NCBI GenBank assembly: GCA_028875575.1
Contig: JAPPDF010000073.1
Coordinates: 1 to 64,000, forward strand
Direction: 5' to 3'
Source of the DNA: Acidobacteriota bacterium
Lineage (GTDB): Bacteria > Acidobacteriota > Terriglobia > Versatilivoradales > Versatilivoraceae
DNA: 64,000 nucleotides
This document shows, piece after piece, positions 17,828 through 27,248 of this stretch (its first letter is position 1; the number at the start of each line of letters is the position of its first letter). Position numbers and translations under genes: made by a program. The notes under the pieces were generated by a model. It made no database searches. It was not told the origin of the DNA and saw only the letters and a program-made list of their open reading frames with translations.

Positions 17828-18661
17828 CTACAAGAGCCTTGCAAACAGCTCGCGGGCCTGATCGGCGTTGGCAAGAGGCCGTCCCCGTTGCAGCGCACGG
17901 GTCGCCGCCAGCCTCACCAGCTCTGCATTGCTGGCGGCTCGGGCGCCGTCGGGTCTGTAGAGATTGTTCTCGAATCCGATCCGGGCGTGTCCGCCCCGAC
18001 CCAGGGCGCGGTCCATGCAGGCCAACTCCTGCTTTCCGAAGGCGCACAGGAACCACCCCTCCCGAAAGGGGCTGACCTCCAGCAACGGATCCAGGTCAGT
18101 GGGTTCCGATTGTTGATGCGGGGTATAGCGCCCAAGCACAAAGAGGACGCAGGGGGCGGAATGTGGAACGACTCCACGGTGAATGAGTCGCACCAGGAAC
18201 CTGACCTGATCCGCGTCGAAAACGATAAACTGGGCAAAGATCCCTTCCGCCCTCAGCCACTCGAGGAATTCAGCCGCGGCGGATTCAGATGTCGGATTGG
18301 AGAATATTTCCCCGACGGAAAGACTCACTGCCTCGGGCCTGAGTTCCCGAACCAGGTCCATCTGCTCCTCCGGACGGTAAAGGCCGCAGGACTCGGTGGT
18401 AACCTGAATCACCAGACGGTCGCCCACCTGGGAGCGAATAGCCTGGATGGCGGCTCGGTAGGCCGTCACGTCCAGAATGTGGGCCAGATTATGGTCCCGG
18501 ACATGCAGATGGATCATGGCCGCTGCCGCCTCCAGACTCTCGGCAGCCGCTCGCCCCAGTTCAGCGGGCGTCGTGGGCAGATCGGGATGGTCCCGGCGGG
18601 TCTTGCGTGCCCCGTTGGGGGCGACGCAAAGAATCGCAGGAGATGGTTTTGCCGTGGACAT
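17828..18661 (-). CDS. Beta-keto acid cleavage enzyme (BKACE, DUF849)
   Basis: A 277-residue TIM barrel of the BKACE family, which condenses a beta-keto acid with acetyl-CoA and cleaves it to acetoacetate and a new acyl-CoA. CVAPNGARKTRRDHPDLP near residues 12-29 is the family N terminus. HLHVRD with H51 and H53 gives the zinc ligands, and a later Glu in IGFENNLY completes the site. The founding member Kce works in lysine fermentation, but the family is broad in specificity. Position between an acetyltransferase and a D-aminoacylase suggests a keto acid derived from an amino acid or cyclic imide. It ends 59 bases before the GNAT start. Confidence 0.9.
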   Translation of the reverse strand: MSTAKPSPAILCVAPNGARKTRRDHPDLPTTPAELGRAAAESLEAAAAMIHLHVRDHNLAHILDVTAYRAAIQAIRSQVGDRLVIQVTTESCGLYRPEEQMDLVRELRPEAVSLSVGEIFSNPTSESAAAEFLEWLRAEGIFAQFIVFDADQVRFLVRLIHRGVVPHSAPCVLFVLGRYTPHQQSEPTDLDPLLEVSPFREGWFLCAFGKQELACMDRALGRGGHARIGFENNLYRPDGARAASNAELVRLAATRALQRGRPLANADQARELFARLL

Positions 18662-18680
18662 GCTTCCCTGTTGACGGCTG

Positions 18681-20276
18681 CTATTGACGGCGCAACACCC
18701 GCCCGCCGCGATTTCCCGTCAATCGACCGTCCCTGACAGTCAGAACACCGTTCACGACCACGTGAGTCATGCCGACGGCGGTCTGGTTGGGTTCGTAGGT
18801 CGTGCCCCGCTCGCTGAAGGCCTGCGGATCGAATATTGCCAGATCCGCGCAAGCTCCCTTCTCGATGACGCCCCTGTCCTTCAATCCCAGGCGGCCGGCC
18901 GGAAGTGAGGTCAAGCGGCGAATCGCCTCTTCGGGGCGGAGCTTTCCCGTATCGCGCACAAAGTGCCGGTAGAACCAGGAGGCCCAGGTGTAGGCCCCGT
19001 GGAAGGATCGGTCCCGCAGAGGTCCGTCGGTGGCCAGGGCGGTGGCGTCCGAGCCCACCATGCAATGGGGATGCTCAAAGGCCAGTTCATTTTCGTCCAG
19101 TCGGTAGGTCAGGGCCATCACCATCAGTCGGTGGATATCATCGACTTCCGCCAGCAACAGATCATAGACGGCGTCGAGAGGTTCGACACCCATCCGTCGG
19201 CCGATCTCCCCGATACTCTTTCCGGAAAACTCCGGGTAGGCCAGAGAATCGAAAATGACAATTCGCTCCCAGTCGTCCTGCACCAGTGAGCGAAGATGAC
19301 TCCGGTAGGTCTTGAGCTCGCTTCGAACCCCGGAATCCCGCAGACGCGCGGCGACGGCTTGGGGACCTCCTTCCAGAGACCAGGGCGGCAGCGCCGTTCT
19401 CAGATTGGTGGTTCCGAACAAGCGGGTATGCATATCGAATCCCACGTCCTGACCCTGCCCGCGGGCTTCATCCACCATCCCCAGGGCCTGCCGGTAGGCC
19501 TGCTGTCCGTCATCGGCCAGTCTGGCCACCACCTGGATGTGGGAGATTTGCAGTGCCGCTCCCGAAGCCCGGCCGGTTCGAATGGCTTCCGCGATAGTCT
19601 CTTCCACCTCACCGGCCCGATTCCGAGTGTGGGTGGAATAGAATCCCCCGGCGTCGGCCACCAGACGGCACAACTCGACGATTTCCTCCTCGGGACAGGC
19701 CTTCTCGGGTCCGTACTCCAATCCTGTCGAAAGCCCGAAGGCGCCTTCTTCCAGGCACTGGGACAGCAACCGCTTCATGCGGCTCAGTTCCGCCGGAGTA
19801 GAGGGCTTGCTGACATCCTCGACCGCCGCCAGTCGAAGCAGACCATTCGGCACCAGCGTCAGCACGTTGACCGCAGGCTGGCCCGCTTCCAGGCGTTCCA
19901 GGTACCCGGCCATGGTGCGCCAACCGATGTCGTCCGCGGCGTGGCAGCCATAGATGTTGGACCGGGCTCGCTCGGGGTCCACGATGGGGGCGCAGCCGTG
20001 GCCACAGTTGCCGATCACTTCCAGGGTGACCCCCTGCATGACCGAGCTCACGGCCCTAGGATCGACGATCAGCGTGAAGTCGGAATGGCTGTGTATATCG
20101 ATGATTCCCGGACTTGCCCACAGCCCGGCAATATTCAACTCGGCAGCGCCATCGACCCGACCGATCGATCCAACCTCCGAGATCCGCCCGTCCGTGACTG
20201 CCAGATCGGCCCGAAAGGGCGGTTTCCCCGTCCCGTCCAGCACCTCCCCACCTCGCAGGATCAGATCGCAACTCAT
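18681..20276 (-). CDS. D-aminoacylase / N-acyl-D-amino-acid deacylase family amidohydrolase
   Basis: A 531-residue amidohydrolase-superfamily enzyme. The metal site shows H62 and H64 in IDIHSHSDF, C91 in IGNCGHG (the Cys ligand typical of D-aminoacylases) and a late Asp in MVGSDA. The C-terminal strand-rich part (DRGVIEKGACADLAIFDP) is the composite beta-sandwich. It hydrolyses N-acyl-D-amino acids or related amides in the cytoplasm. It sits 19 bases upstream of BKACE and downstream of hydantoinase A/B, which fits stepwise ring opening and deacylation of cyclic amides. Confidence 0.92.
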   Translation of the reverse strand: MSCDLILRGGEVLDGTGKPPFRADLAVTDGRISEVGSIGRVDGAAELNIAGLWASPGIIDIHSHSDFTLIVDPRAVSSVMQGVTLEVIGNCGHGCAPIVDPERARSNIYGCHAADDIGWRTMAGYLERLEAGQPAVNVLTLVPNGLLRLAAVEDVSKPSTPAELSRMKRLLSQCLEEGAFGLSTGLEYGPEKACPEEEIVELCRLVADAGGFYSTHTRNRAGEVEETIAEAIRTGRASGAALQISHIQVVARLADDGQQAYRQALGMVDEARGQGQDVGFDMHTRLFGTTNLRTALPPWSLEGGPQAVAARLRDSGVRSELKTYRSHLRSLVQDDWERIVIFDSLAYPEFSGKSIGEIGRRMGVEPLDAVYDLLLAEVDDIHRLMVMALTYRLDENELAFEHPHCMVGSDATALATDGPLRDRSFHGAYTWASWFYRHFVRDTGKLRPEEAIRRLTSLPAGRLGLKDRGVIEKGACADLAIFDPQAFSERGTTYEPNQTAVGMTHVVVNGVLTVRDGRLTGNRGGRVLRRQ

Positions 20277-20403
20277 TCTGAAGGCTCCTCCCTGATTCCA
20301 CCATCACTCACCCTTCCACTTGAGGAGGCAGGGGAATGGCACGATGTTTTCTGACCGGTGCCCGAGTGGTCACGAGTGTGAAAACGCTGAAACACAGGAG
20401 TAG

Positions 20404-20457
20404 AAAATGATTCATCATTCATATTTCATCATTCATCATTTATCCAAACGACTTTTC
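20404..20457. repeat. ATTCATCATT simple repeat at the 3' end of hyuB
   Basis: A degenerate run of ATTCATCATT units (on the minus strand AATGATGAATGATGAA). The last codons and TGA stop of the hydantoinase B gene at 20436 lie within it, so the repeat supplies the stop codon, as do the repeats at 6650-6682 and 14500-14575. Confidence 0.65.
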
Positions 20458-22184
20458 ACCTGCTGCCGCAGGCTCGCCGTAGCCACCGCATCCACTTGGC
20501 CGAACCCATCCAGGACGACGCCGTAGTCCCGTCGAGCGCTACCCGAGGAAACCTTGCCGTTTCTGACATCTCGAGCCACCGCCGCCGGATCTCTGGTGAG
20601 GGGATCTCCCCATCCTCCACCGCCGGCCAATCGATGATAGACCGAGTCTCCGGCCTTGATCGAGGTCGAAATCATGGTGGGCAGGATTTCAACCCCGCCG
20701 GCCCCGTCCACCTCACTCAGGGAGGGCGCACCCGGCTTCCCGCCCTTGAGTCCGTAAGGCCGGTGGTCTCGCCGATCGGAGCGGATGGACAGGGTGGAAC
20801 CTCCAGCCAGAAGGCGCCACTTGCGCTCGATGGCCAGACCTCCTCGAAACCGGCCCGCTCCCCCGCTGTCCCGGACCAGCCCGTAACGCTCAATGCACAG
20901 CGGGTACTCGCTTTCGGCCTGCTCGACCGGTATGTTGCCGGCGACGTTGGAGGGATTGCACAATCCGTCGTTCCCATCCCTGTCGGGGCGCCCACCCCAG
21001 GTCCCGGTGACCAGCTCATAAAACACGTAGGGCTTCCCTTCCGGTCGCTTTCCCCCGAAAATCAGCAGTGAATTGCCCCCTTCTCCGGCCGCGAACACGC
21101 GGTCGGGCAGCAATCCGGCCAGGGCGCCCCGCACGGTGTCGGAAAGACGGAACCCGGTAACCCCTCGCATCGAGGATGCGGCCGGCATGCTGGCGTTGGC
21201 CACGGTGCCCTCCGGGGCAATGACTTTGATTGGCTTGAACATGCCGGCAGTGTTGGGAATCTCCGCTTGAATGACCGATCGCAGGCAGACCGCGACCACC
21301 GAGGTGGTAAACGAGAGCGTACAGTTGATGCCGCCGCGCACTTGGGGATCGGTCCCGGAAAAGTCGGCGGTCAAGGTGTCGCCGCTCACGGTCAGGGTCA
21401 CCTGCAACCGGACGGGAGGCCCGCCGACTCCATCGCTATCCATATGGTCGGTGAAACTGGAGGACCCGTCCGGCCAGGAGGCGATCTCTGAGCGAACCAG
21501 GCGCTCGGTGTAGGTCAGAAGGTCTCGACAGCACCCCTGGAATGTCTCCAGGCCGTAGCGTTCGATGAGCTTCAGGACGGAGTTCGCTCCAATGTAGGTA
21601 GCGGCCAGTTGGGCTCTCAAATCTCCCAGAGTCACTTCAGGAATCCGGACGTTGGAAGCCAGCAACCCAAAGATGGCTTCGTCCGGACGGCCTCGCCGAT
21701 AAAGCTTGAGCCAGGGAATTCGCAGTCCCTCCTGGAAGATCTCGGTGTTATCGCAAGCCGCGCTCCCGGGCAGGCGCCCTCCCAGGTCCGCGTGATGAGC
21801 CGTGCTGACGGCAAAACCGACCCGACGGTCCTCCCGGAAGACGGGGCGGACCACAAAGATATCGGGAATGTGCATGCCTCCGTCGAAGGGATCGTTGAGA
21901 ATGAACACATCCCCGGGATCGATTTCGTGTCCGTATTTTTTTAACAAGGTCCGCATGGCGAACGGGACCGACGCGATGTGGTGCGGGAGTGTGACGCCTT
22001 GGGCGATCATCTCTCCCTCGGCGTCGCAAAGAGATGTGGAAAAGTCCAGGCAGTCCCGAACGATGGTGGAATAGGCCGTGCGGTAGAGGCTGATCGCCAT
22101 CTGGTCCGCCGCCGACGCCAGGGCGTGTTGCATGATGGCCAAAGTGATCGGATCGGCGTGGCCTGCCGGGTCGCGCATGCTCAT
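20436..22184 (-). CDS. Hydantoinase B/oxoprolinase family protein
   Basis: A 582-residue HyuB-type subunit. DPITLAIMQHALASAADQM at the N terminus, then DFSTSLCDAEGEMIAQ, LPHHIASVPFAM and NDPFDGGMHIPD, are hallmark segments. It pairs with the A subunit in ATP-dependent N-methylhydantoinase, 5-oxoprolinase and acetone or acetophenone carboxylase complexes. Its ATG overlaps the hyuA stop in an ATGA arrangement (22181-22184), giving tight translational coupling and probably one-to-one stoichiometry. The substrate is unknown; the amidohydrolase next door favours a cyclic amide. The C-terminal codons are from a simple repeat. Confidence 0.93.
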   Translation of the reverse strand: MSMRDPAGHADPITLAIMQHALASAADQMAISLYRTAYSTIVRDCLDFSTSLCDAEGEMIAQGVTLPHHIASVPFAMRTLLKKYGHEIDPGDVFILNDPFDGGMHIPDIFVVRPVFREDRRVGFAVSTAHHADLGGRLPGSAACDNTEIFQEGLRIPWLKLYRRGRPDEAIFGLLASNVRIPEVTLGDLRAQLAATYIGANSVLKLIERYGLETFQGCCRDLLTYTERLVRSEIASWPDGSSSFTDHMDSDGVGGPPVRLQVTLTVSGDTLTADFSGTDPQVRGGINCTLSFTTSVVAVCLRSVIQAEIPNTAGMFKPIKVIAPEGTVANASMPAASSMRGVTGFRLSDTVRGALAGLLPDRVFAAGEGGNSLLIFGGKRPEGKPYVFYELVTGTWGGRPDRDGNDGLCNPSNVAGNIPVEQAESEYPLCIERYGLVRDSGGAGRFRGGLAIERKWRLLAGGSTLSIRSDRRDHRPYGLKGGKPGAPSLSEVDGAGGVEILPTMISTSIKAGDSVYHRLAGGGGWGDPLTRDPAAVARDVRNGKVSSGSARRDYGVVLDGFGQVDAVATASLRQQVKSRLDK

Positions 22185-24304
22185 TGGTGGGAGCCGGCTC
22201 CTTCCATGACGACATTCTGAAGGTCGTCGAGCCAGACCCGAGTCGCGGGTGGCACCACGACGGTCGTGTCATACTCGTCGATCAACAGCGGGCCTTGGGT
22301 GATCTCCCGGAGAGAAGTTCGGGCAACTACCGGGGTATCAATCGCCCCCCACCGCGAACCGAAGTAAGCCATACGGCTGGGCGCCGCTTCGCCTTGGAGC
22401 TTAACGGGTTCGGGAAACCCCTCAGTCTGGTCCCGCATTGCTTTCCCCACCAGGCGCACCGCAAGGACTTCGACCGTGTGGCCGGCGGCGGACCGATGTC
22501 CGTAGAGCCGCTCGTGCTCAGCCTCAAAGGTTTGGCGAAGGGTGTCGACATCCTCAGGCGTGAGTGGCTTGGCCGGGAGTGGAACCCTGATTTCCGAGGT
22601 CTGTCCCCGAAATCGCATATCCACGCTGCAGGCGAGCTGAACTCGTTCTCCGGAATAGTGTCCTCGCCGGAACCAGGCCAGCATGTCCTTTTCCAGTGTC
22701 TCTCGCAACTGTTCGATTTCCCGGGGACAGAGGGATTCAACGGAGAGCAGGCAGCTCCGAACTCCGTGGCGCTCGACATCGGAGTAAAGCAGGCCGAGCG
22801 CGCTGAAGAGGCCCGGCAGTTCCGGGATCATGGCCCTTTGAACCGAAAGTTCCTCAGCCAGGCCTGCGGCGTGGACCGGCCCCGACCCCCCGAAGGCCAT
22901 CAGCACAAACTCGCGGGGATCCCTTCCCCGTTCGGTTGAGACTTCCCGCAGGGCTTTCATGATGCGTGTGTTGGCTATGCGGTGAATCCCCTCGGCAGCC
23001 TCGAACAGTCCTACTCCCAGCGGACCGGCAATCCGGTCCTGAATGGCGCGCCGTGCGGCCTCCGGATCGACATGGACCTCCCCGTTGGCCAGCGGCCCGG
23101 GGCGGACATAGCCCAGGACCACGTTGGCATCGGTTACCGTCGGTTCCTTTCCTCCCTGCCGGTAGCAGGCGGGTCCCGGAACAGCTCCGGCGCTTCGGGG
23201 ACCGACATGGAGCCCGCCGGCCCGGTCCAGATAGGCCATACTGCCTCCCCCGGCCCCCACTTCGGCGATGTCCAGGCTGGGTGCGCGAATGAGCTCTCCG
23301 CTGCCGCCCATGAGCCGACTGCCGGTGGACAAGGAGGCACCGACTTCATATTCGGAATGGTAGCCAACCCGTCCCTCCTCGATCATGGAGGCTTTGGCGG
23401 TGGTTCCTCCCATGTCGAAGGTGATCACGTTGGCCAGGCCCATCCTGCCTGCGGTGGTAGCGGCTGCCAGGACTCCCGCGGCGGGACCTGACTCCAGGAC
23501 GAAAACGGGACGGGAGGCTGCGTCGTCTTCGGGTGTCAAGCCCCCGGCCGACTGCATGATGAGCAGGGGGGCCTCGATATCCATCCGGCGGAGACTTCTC
23601 CTTAGCGCATTCAGATAGCCGCGCATCACCGGGCGCACGTAGGCATTGACCGCGGTCGTAGCGGTTCGTTCGTATTCCTTGCGCTCGGGCAGTATCTCGG
23701 ATGAGAGCGAAACTGTCAGATGGGGAAGGTGCTTCCTCAGGAAGCGACCCGCCATCATTTCATGTTCAGGGTAGGCGTAGGCATGGAGAAAGCAAACGGC
23801 CACCGATTGCACGGCCTCCTGTTCCAGTTTTTTCTTGAGATCCCACAGCTCCGACTCCCGCAGGCCTACTTGAACGTCCCCGTTGGCCAGGACACGTTCA
23901 TCCACCTCGAAACGCAGATAGCGCTCCACCAGTTCCCTTGGTTTCTGGAAGAACCAGTCGTAGAGCACAGGCACCCGAATCCGCCTCAACTCCAGAACGT
24001 CCCGGAACCCCTTGGTGGTGACCAGCGCCGTTCTTGCCCCCCGACGCTCCAGCACGGCATTGGTCGCCACCGTCGTACCATGGGCGACTTCCCTCACGCG
24101 AGCGCCGGAAATCCCTGTTGAGCCGAGCCAAGCCCCGATGGCGCGGATGACGGCCTCTTCAAAGTGAGGAGGGGTCGACGGCACCTTTTGAGTGTGTAGA
24201 TTTCCCCGCCCGTCCAAGACCACCACATCGGTAAAGGTGCCACCAACGTCGGCGCCAATGCGTACGCCGCCCTGAGGGAGAATGGCTCTCTTGGCGGCGT
24301 TCAA
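22181..24304 (-). CDS. Hydantoinase A/oxoprolinase family protein
   Basis: A 707-residue HyuA-type subunit of the ASKHA (actin-like ATPase) fold. RIGADVGGTFTDVVVLD near the N terminus is the phosphate-binding motif. HGTTVATNAVLERRGARTALVTT, ESGPAAGVLAA, FDMGGTTAKASMIE and GGGSMAYLDRAGGLHVGPRSAG follow in the usual order. It would phosphorylate the ring carbonyl or enol at the cost of ATP while the B subunit completes hydrolysis or carboxylation. It is the first gene of the hyuAB pair. The 201 bases upstream hold no recognised gene. Confidence 0.94.
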   Translation of the reverse strand: MNAAKRAILPQGGVRIGADVGGTFTDVVVLDGRGNLHTQKVPSTPPHFEEAVIRAIGAWLGSTGISGARVREVAHGTTVATNAVLERRGARTALVTTKGFRDVLELRRIRVPVLYDWFFQKPRELVERYLRFEVDERVLANGDVQVGLRESELWDLKKKLEQEAVQSVAVCFLHAYAYPEHEMMAGRFLRKHLPHLTVSLSSEILPERKEYERTATTAVNAYVRPVMRGYLNALRRSLRRMDIEAPLLIMQSAGGLTPEDDAASRPVFVLESGPAAGVLAAATTAGRMGLANVITFDMGGTTAKASMIEEGRVGYHSEYEVGASLSTGSRLMGGSGELIRAPSLDIAEVGAGGGSMAYLDRAGGLHVGPRSAGAVPGPACYRQGGKEPTVTDANVVLGYVRPGPLANGEVHVDPEAARRAIQDRIAGPLGVGLFEAAEGIHRIANTRIMKALREVSTERGRDPREFVLMAFGGSGPVHAAGLAEELSVQRAMIPELPGLFSALGLLYSDVERHGVRSCLLSVESLCPREIEQLRETLEKDMLAWFRRGHYSGERVQLACSVDMRFRGQTSEIRVPLPAKPLTPEDVDTLRQTFEAEHERLYGHRSAAGHTVEVLAVRLVGKAMRDQTEGFPEPVKLQGEAAPSRMAYFGSRWGAIDTPVVARTSLREITQGPLLIDEYDTTVVVPPATRVWLDDLQNVVMEGAGSHQ

Positions 24305-24505
24305 CCCAACCTCCCGGGTTCATCGGCTTTGCGACTTGTTGGGAGCGAAGGTGTTTTCCTCGATTCCCGATTCAATTGGAGATCACCAGCGGCGGCAGAC
24401 AAATGCAACAATCCCTGTGGGGAGGCATCGGGTTCTAAAGGTTGGATTTGGGAATGCCCTACTCTTGGAATGGAACCGGACAATCGTCTTCTGGCTTCGT
24501 CAGGA

Positions 24506-25435
24506 TCAGGACGGTAGCAGGACGTCCCGGTTCTCGGCGACGATCCGCTTGATGTTGCGGATACAGGCACGGTCCAGAGGATAGCCCAGGTAGTTGGACC
24601 AGTTCCGGAACACGCCCAACTCCATCAGAAGGCGCTTCAGGCCCGAGAGCCAGCAGGCCAGCCGGTCGCCGCCGTAGACTGTGTATAGCATGCGTGTCGT
24701 GCGAGTCTGTATTCTGTCGGCACGGGCATAGTCGTGGGCCGCAACCGCCTGGATCATCTGACCCACCAGGTAACCCGTAAAGATTCCGCCGCCAAGCAGC
24801 AGGCCGTCATATCCGGCTCTCAAGTAATCCAGACACTGAAATTCATTGCCGTTGAGCAGGCGCAATCGGGGGCGTTTCCGCCGCGCGGCCAGGGCAATCT
24901 CCCGTCGCTGATTGTCGGACGAGCTGTCCTTGACCATGATCACCCGCCGGTCGGCATAAATGGTAGCGAGAACCGACTCCGGGATGACCACCGAACTGTG
25001 GCGCCCACGATCATAGATTCCGATGGGCAACTCACTCTCCCTCAGAATCTGACGGTAGTGGTTGGTCAGTGTCTGGGGATTGGCATTGAGAAAAAAAAGC
25101 GGCGGCGCGACCACCGCAATCTGGGCTCCATCCGCCTTGGCGGCCCGAATATTGGCGACCACGCGACTGGCCGAGTTGTCGGTGACCTGCACCGCAATCA
25201 TCAGCCGGTCTCGAGAATACTTGCGGGCCGCCCTCACCAGTCTCCGTCGCTCCACATCCGGCATCCAGGGACCCTCTCCGCAAGTGCCGGCCAGGAAAAG
25301 CCCCCGGACTCCCAAGCGCAAATGGTGCTCCACCATTTTCTTGACAGCCACCGTGTCGACCTTCAAATCCTTGGTAAACGGCGTTGGCGTGGCCGACCAG
25401 ACCCCTCCAAGTTTCTGCAGCTGGAGCTTGGTCAT
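24506..25435 (-). CDS. Dihydrodipicolinate synthase/N-acetylneuraminate lyase family protein
   Basis: A 309-residue class I aldolase TIM barrel. The Schiff-base lysine is K169 in MVKDSSSD and the catalytic Tyr is Y141 in GIYDRG. GTCGEGPWM replaces the classical GTTGE. The ATG at 25435 has TAGGAG seven bases upstream and is preferred over the upstream in-frame start. The lack of lysine-biosynthesis neighbours and the catabolic setting argue for a keto-acid or sugar-acid lyase rather than DapA. It may produce or use pyruvate. The specific substrate is unknown. Confidence 0.88.
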   Translation of the reverse strand: MTKLQLQKLGGVWSATPTPFTKDLKVDTVAVKKMVEHHLRLGVRGLFLAGTCGEGPWMPDVERRRLVRAARKYSRDRLMIAVQVTDNSASRVVANIRAAKADGAQIAVVAPPLFFLNANPQTLTNHYRQILRESELPIGIYDRGRHSSVVIPESVLATIYADRRVIMVKDSSSDNQRREIALAARRKRPRLRLLNGNEFQCLDYLRAGYDGLLLGGGIFTGYLVGQMIQAVAAHDYARADRIQTRTTRMLYTVYGGDRLACWLSGLKRLLMELGVFRNWSNYLGYPLDRACIRNIKRIVAENRDVLLPS

Positions 25436-25501
25436 CGTTAGACTCCTACGCCCGCACTTCTCACCGGGCCGCTTCGTGTATGACAAGACTTACAAGATCA
25501 A

Positions 25502-26728
25502 CTAACTGGTCGACCGTTCGATCCGATAGAGGTGGCTGTCGGTTCTCAAGTAGATGGCGCGGCCGTGCACGGCGAACGAGGCCAGGGTGCGACCCGGCAA
25601 CCGGTTGCTGGCCAGCTTCTTGAACTCCCTCCCAACCTCCAGGACGGTCGCCTCTCCTGATTCGTTCAGCAAATAGATTTTCCCTTCGGCATACACCGGC
25701 GAAGCCGAGTACTCTCCAGGCAGCCTTTCCTGCCAGTGGTGCTTGCCGGTCCGGGCGTCCACGCAGGATGCAATACCGCGATCGCTGACCATGTAGAGTT
25801 CCTTTCCCACCAGCAAGGGAGAGGGATTCAACGGAACCCCTCGTTTCAAGCTCCAGGCCACGTGACTATCGGTCACGTCGCCCTGGCCATCGGGACGGAT
25901 TGCGTAGAGCACGGGATGCGGGTACCCCGAGATGATATAGACCAAACCCAGGCCGAAAACAGGGCGAGGGACTAGGGAAAACCCGTCGTAGCGCACCGAC
26001 CAGATCTCCTCCCCGGAGAGTGGGTGGTAGGTCACGACTCGATCGCCACCAGTGCTGATCAACTGGGGCTTGCCCTCCACCTCGATGGCCAAGGGGGTCG
26101 AGTATGCCATCCGACCCTCGCGAGTCTTTTTCCACCTCAACTTCCCGGTATGCTTGTCCAAGGCTGCCACGAACTGTACGTCGGTGCCGTCGCAGTTGTA
26201 GATGAGAAGGTCCTCGAACAGGACCGGAGAACCGCCCGGTCCGTGGCGGTGATCGTAGTCGAACCGATGTTTCCAAAGGATCCTGCCGTCGCTGCGAAGG
26301 CTGGCCGAGCCGAATGCTCCAAAGTGGACATAGACTCTGTCCCCGTCCAGAACGGGAGTGGGAGAGGCATGGCTGTTCTTGGAATGGATGCGGCCCGCCT
26401 GCTCCTGGCGGAATACCTCCAGGTCATGGATCAGTTTTCCGTCACTCCTGCTCAGACACAAGGCCCGCAGCGAACGTCCTTCGTCCACCGAGGCGGTCAA
26501 CCAGATTTTTTCGCCCTGAATGACCGGTGACGACCAGCCGTTTCCCGGAAGGGGCACCTTCCAGGTGATATTCTTGGTTTCACTCCATTCCTTTGCGAGA
26601 CCACGGGCGGAAGCGTGACCCTGGCCTCCCGGCCCCCTGAACTGTGGCCAGTCCTCTTCCTGATCCGGCAGTCCGGTTAGGGAAACGACCAGAGAAAGCA
26701 ATACAAGAAAGAGGACGGGGTACTTCAT
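25502..26728 (-). CDS. Secreted PQQ-like beta-propeller repeat protein
   Basis: A 408-residue exported protein. ATG 26728 (AGGAG seven bases upstream) begins a signal peptide, KYPVLFLVLLSLVVSLTG, followed by WPQFRGPGGQG. This WxQFRGP-type opening is common in BamB-like, PQQ-domain propeller proteins of Acidobacteriota and Planctomycetota. Several blades with SDGKLIHDLEV, DKHTGKLRWKK and DARTGKHHWQ repeats follow. It lacks the active-site Asp/Glu array of quinoprotein alcohol dehydrogenases, so it is probably a periplasmic scaffold or binding protein. It is the first gene of the minus-strand block; a divergent region separates it from the FecR protein. Confidence 0.88.
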   Translation of the reverse strand: MKYPVLFLVLLSLVVSLTGLPDQEEDWPQFRGPGGQGHASARGLAKEWSETKNITWKVPLPGNGWSSPVIQGEKIWLTASVDEGRSLRALCLSRSDGKLIHDLEVFRQEQAGRIHSKNSHASPTPVLDGDRVYVHFGAFGSASLRSDGRILWKHRFDYDHRHGPGGSPVLFEDLLIYNCDGTDVQFVAALDKHTGKLRWKKTREGRMAYSTPLAIEVEGKPQLISTGGDRVVTYHPLSGEEIWSVRYDGFSLVPRPVFGLGLVYIISGYPHPVLYAIRPDGQGDVTDSHVAWSLKRGVPLNPSPLLVGKELYMVSDRGIASCVDARTGKHHWQERLPGEYSASPVYAEGKIYLLNESGEATVLEVGREFKKLASNRLPGRTLASFAVHGRAIYLRTDSHLYRIERSTS

Positions 26729-27248
26729 TAGTGAACTCCTTGCCATATTCCCGACTTGATGAGCAGCCTCAAACCGAATTTCCTGTCATGACCCGGAACG
26801 CCGGGAAGGAAACGCGGTTGAACCGCGCTGAAAGCAAAACGCAACGTTATGCTAACTTACTTAATGATTCAACTTATTTGAACACACAGGGTTGCGCCCG
26901 TTGCCGTCAAATCGCCCCATCGGGCGCAATCACGCCATCATTACCTTCCCGTCGAAGCCTTCGGCCCACTGTCTATCCTATCTCAAAAGACTGATTATAT
27001 GGACTATTGTCGGCAGTGCTCCCTTTGGCCCTCAGGCAACACCTCGTTCGGTCCCACGCATCCCACCCACTGCACTCGATCCGGTTTTCGTCCACCGGCC
27101 ATTTGACTCAAAAATCTCTCAAGCAGGAAGGGCCTGACATGGAAACACCGCTTCTCTCCAGGTATACTGGTCGAGTGCAGGTCCTTCCGCCGTGTCCGTA
27201 CGCTTCAGACAAGTAAATTCCGCAGCTACGACCGGGAGGTCATCAGCC
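26729..27248. other. Divergent intergenic region with a 9-bp inverted repeat
   Basis: A gap of about 520 bases between divergent genes, with AT-rich stretches near 26840-26890 and 26985-27010. A perfect inverted repeat TTGCGCCCG / CGGGCGCAA occupies 26892-26900 and 26921-26929 with a 20-base loop; it could be a regulator site or an RNA hairpin. A weak sigma70-like pair, TGGAAA (27140-27145) and TATACT (27163-27168) with a 17-base spacer, may drive the FecR gene. Short open frames here are not convincing. Confidence 0.45.
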
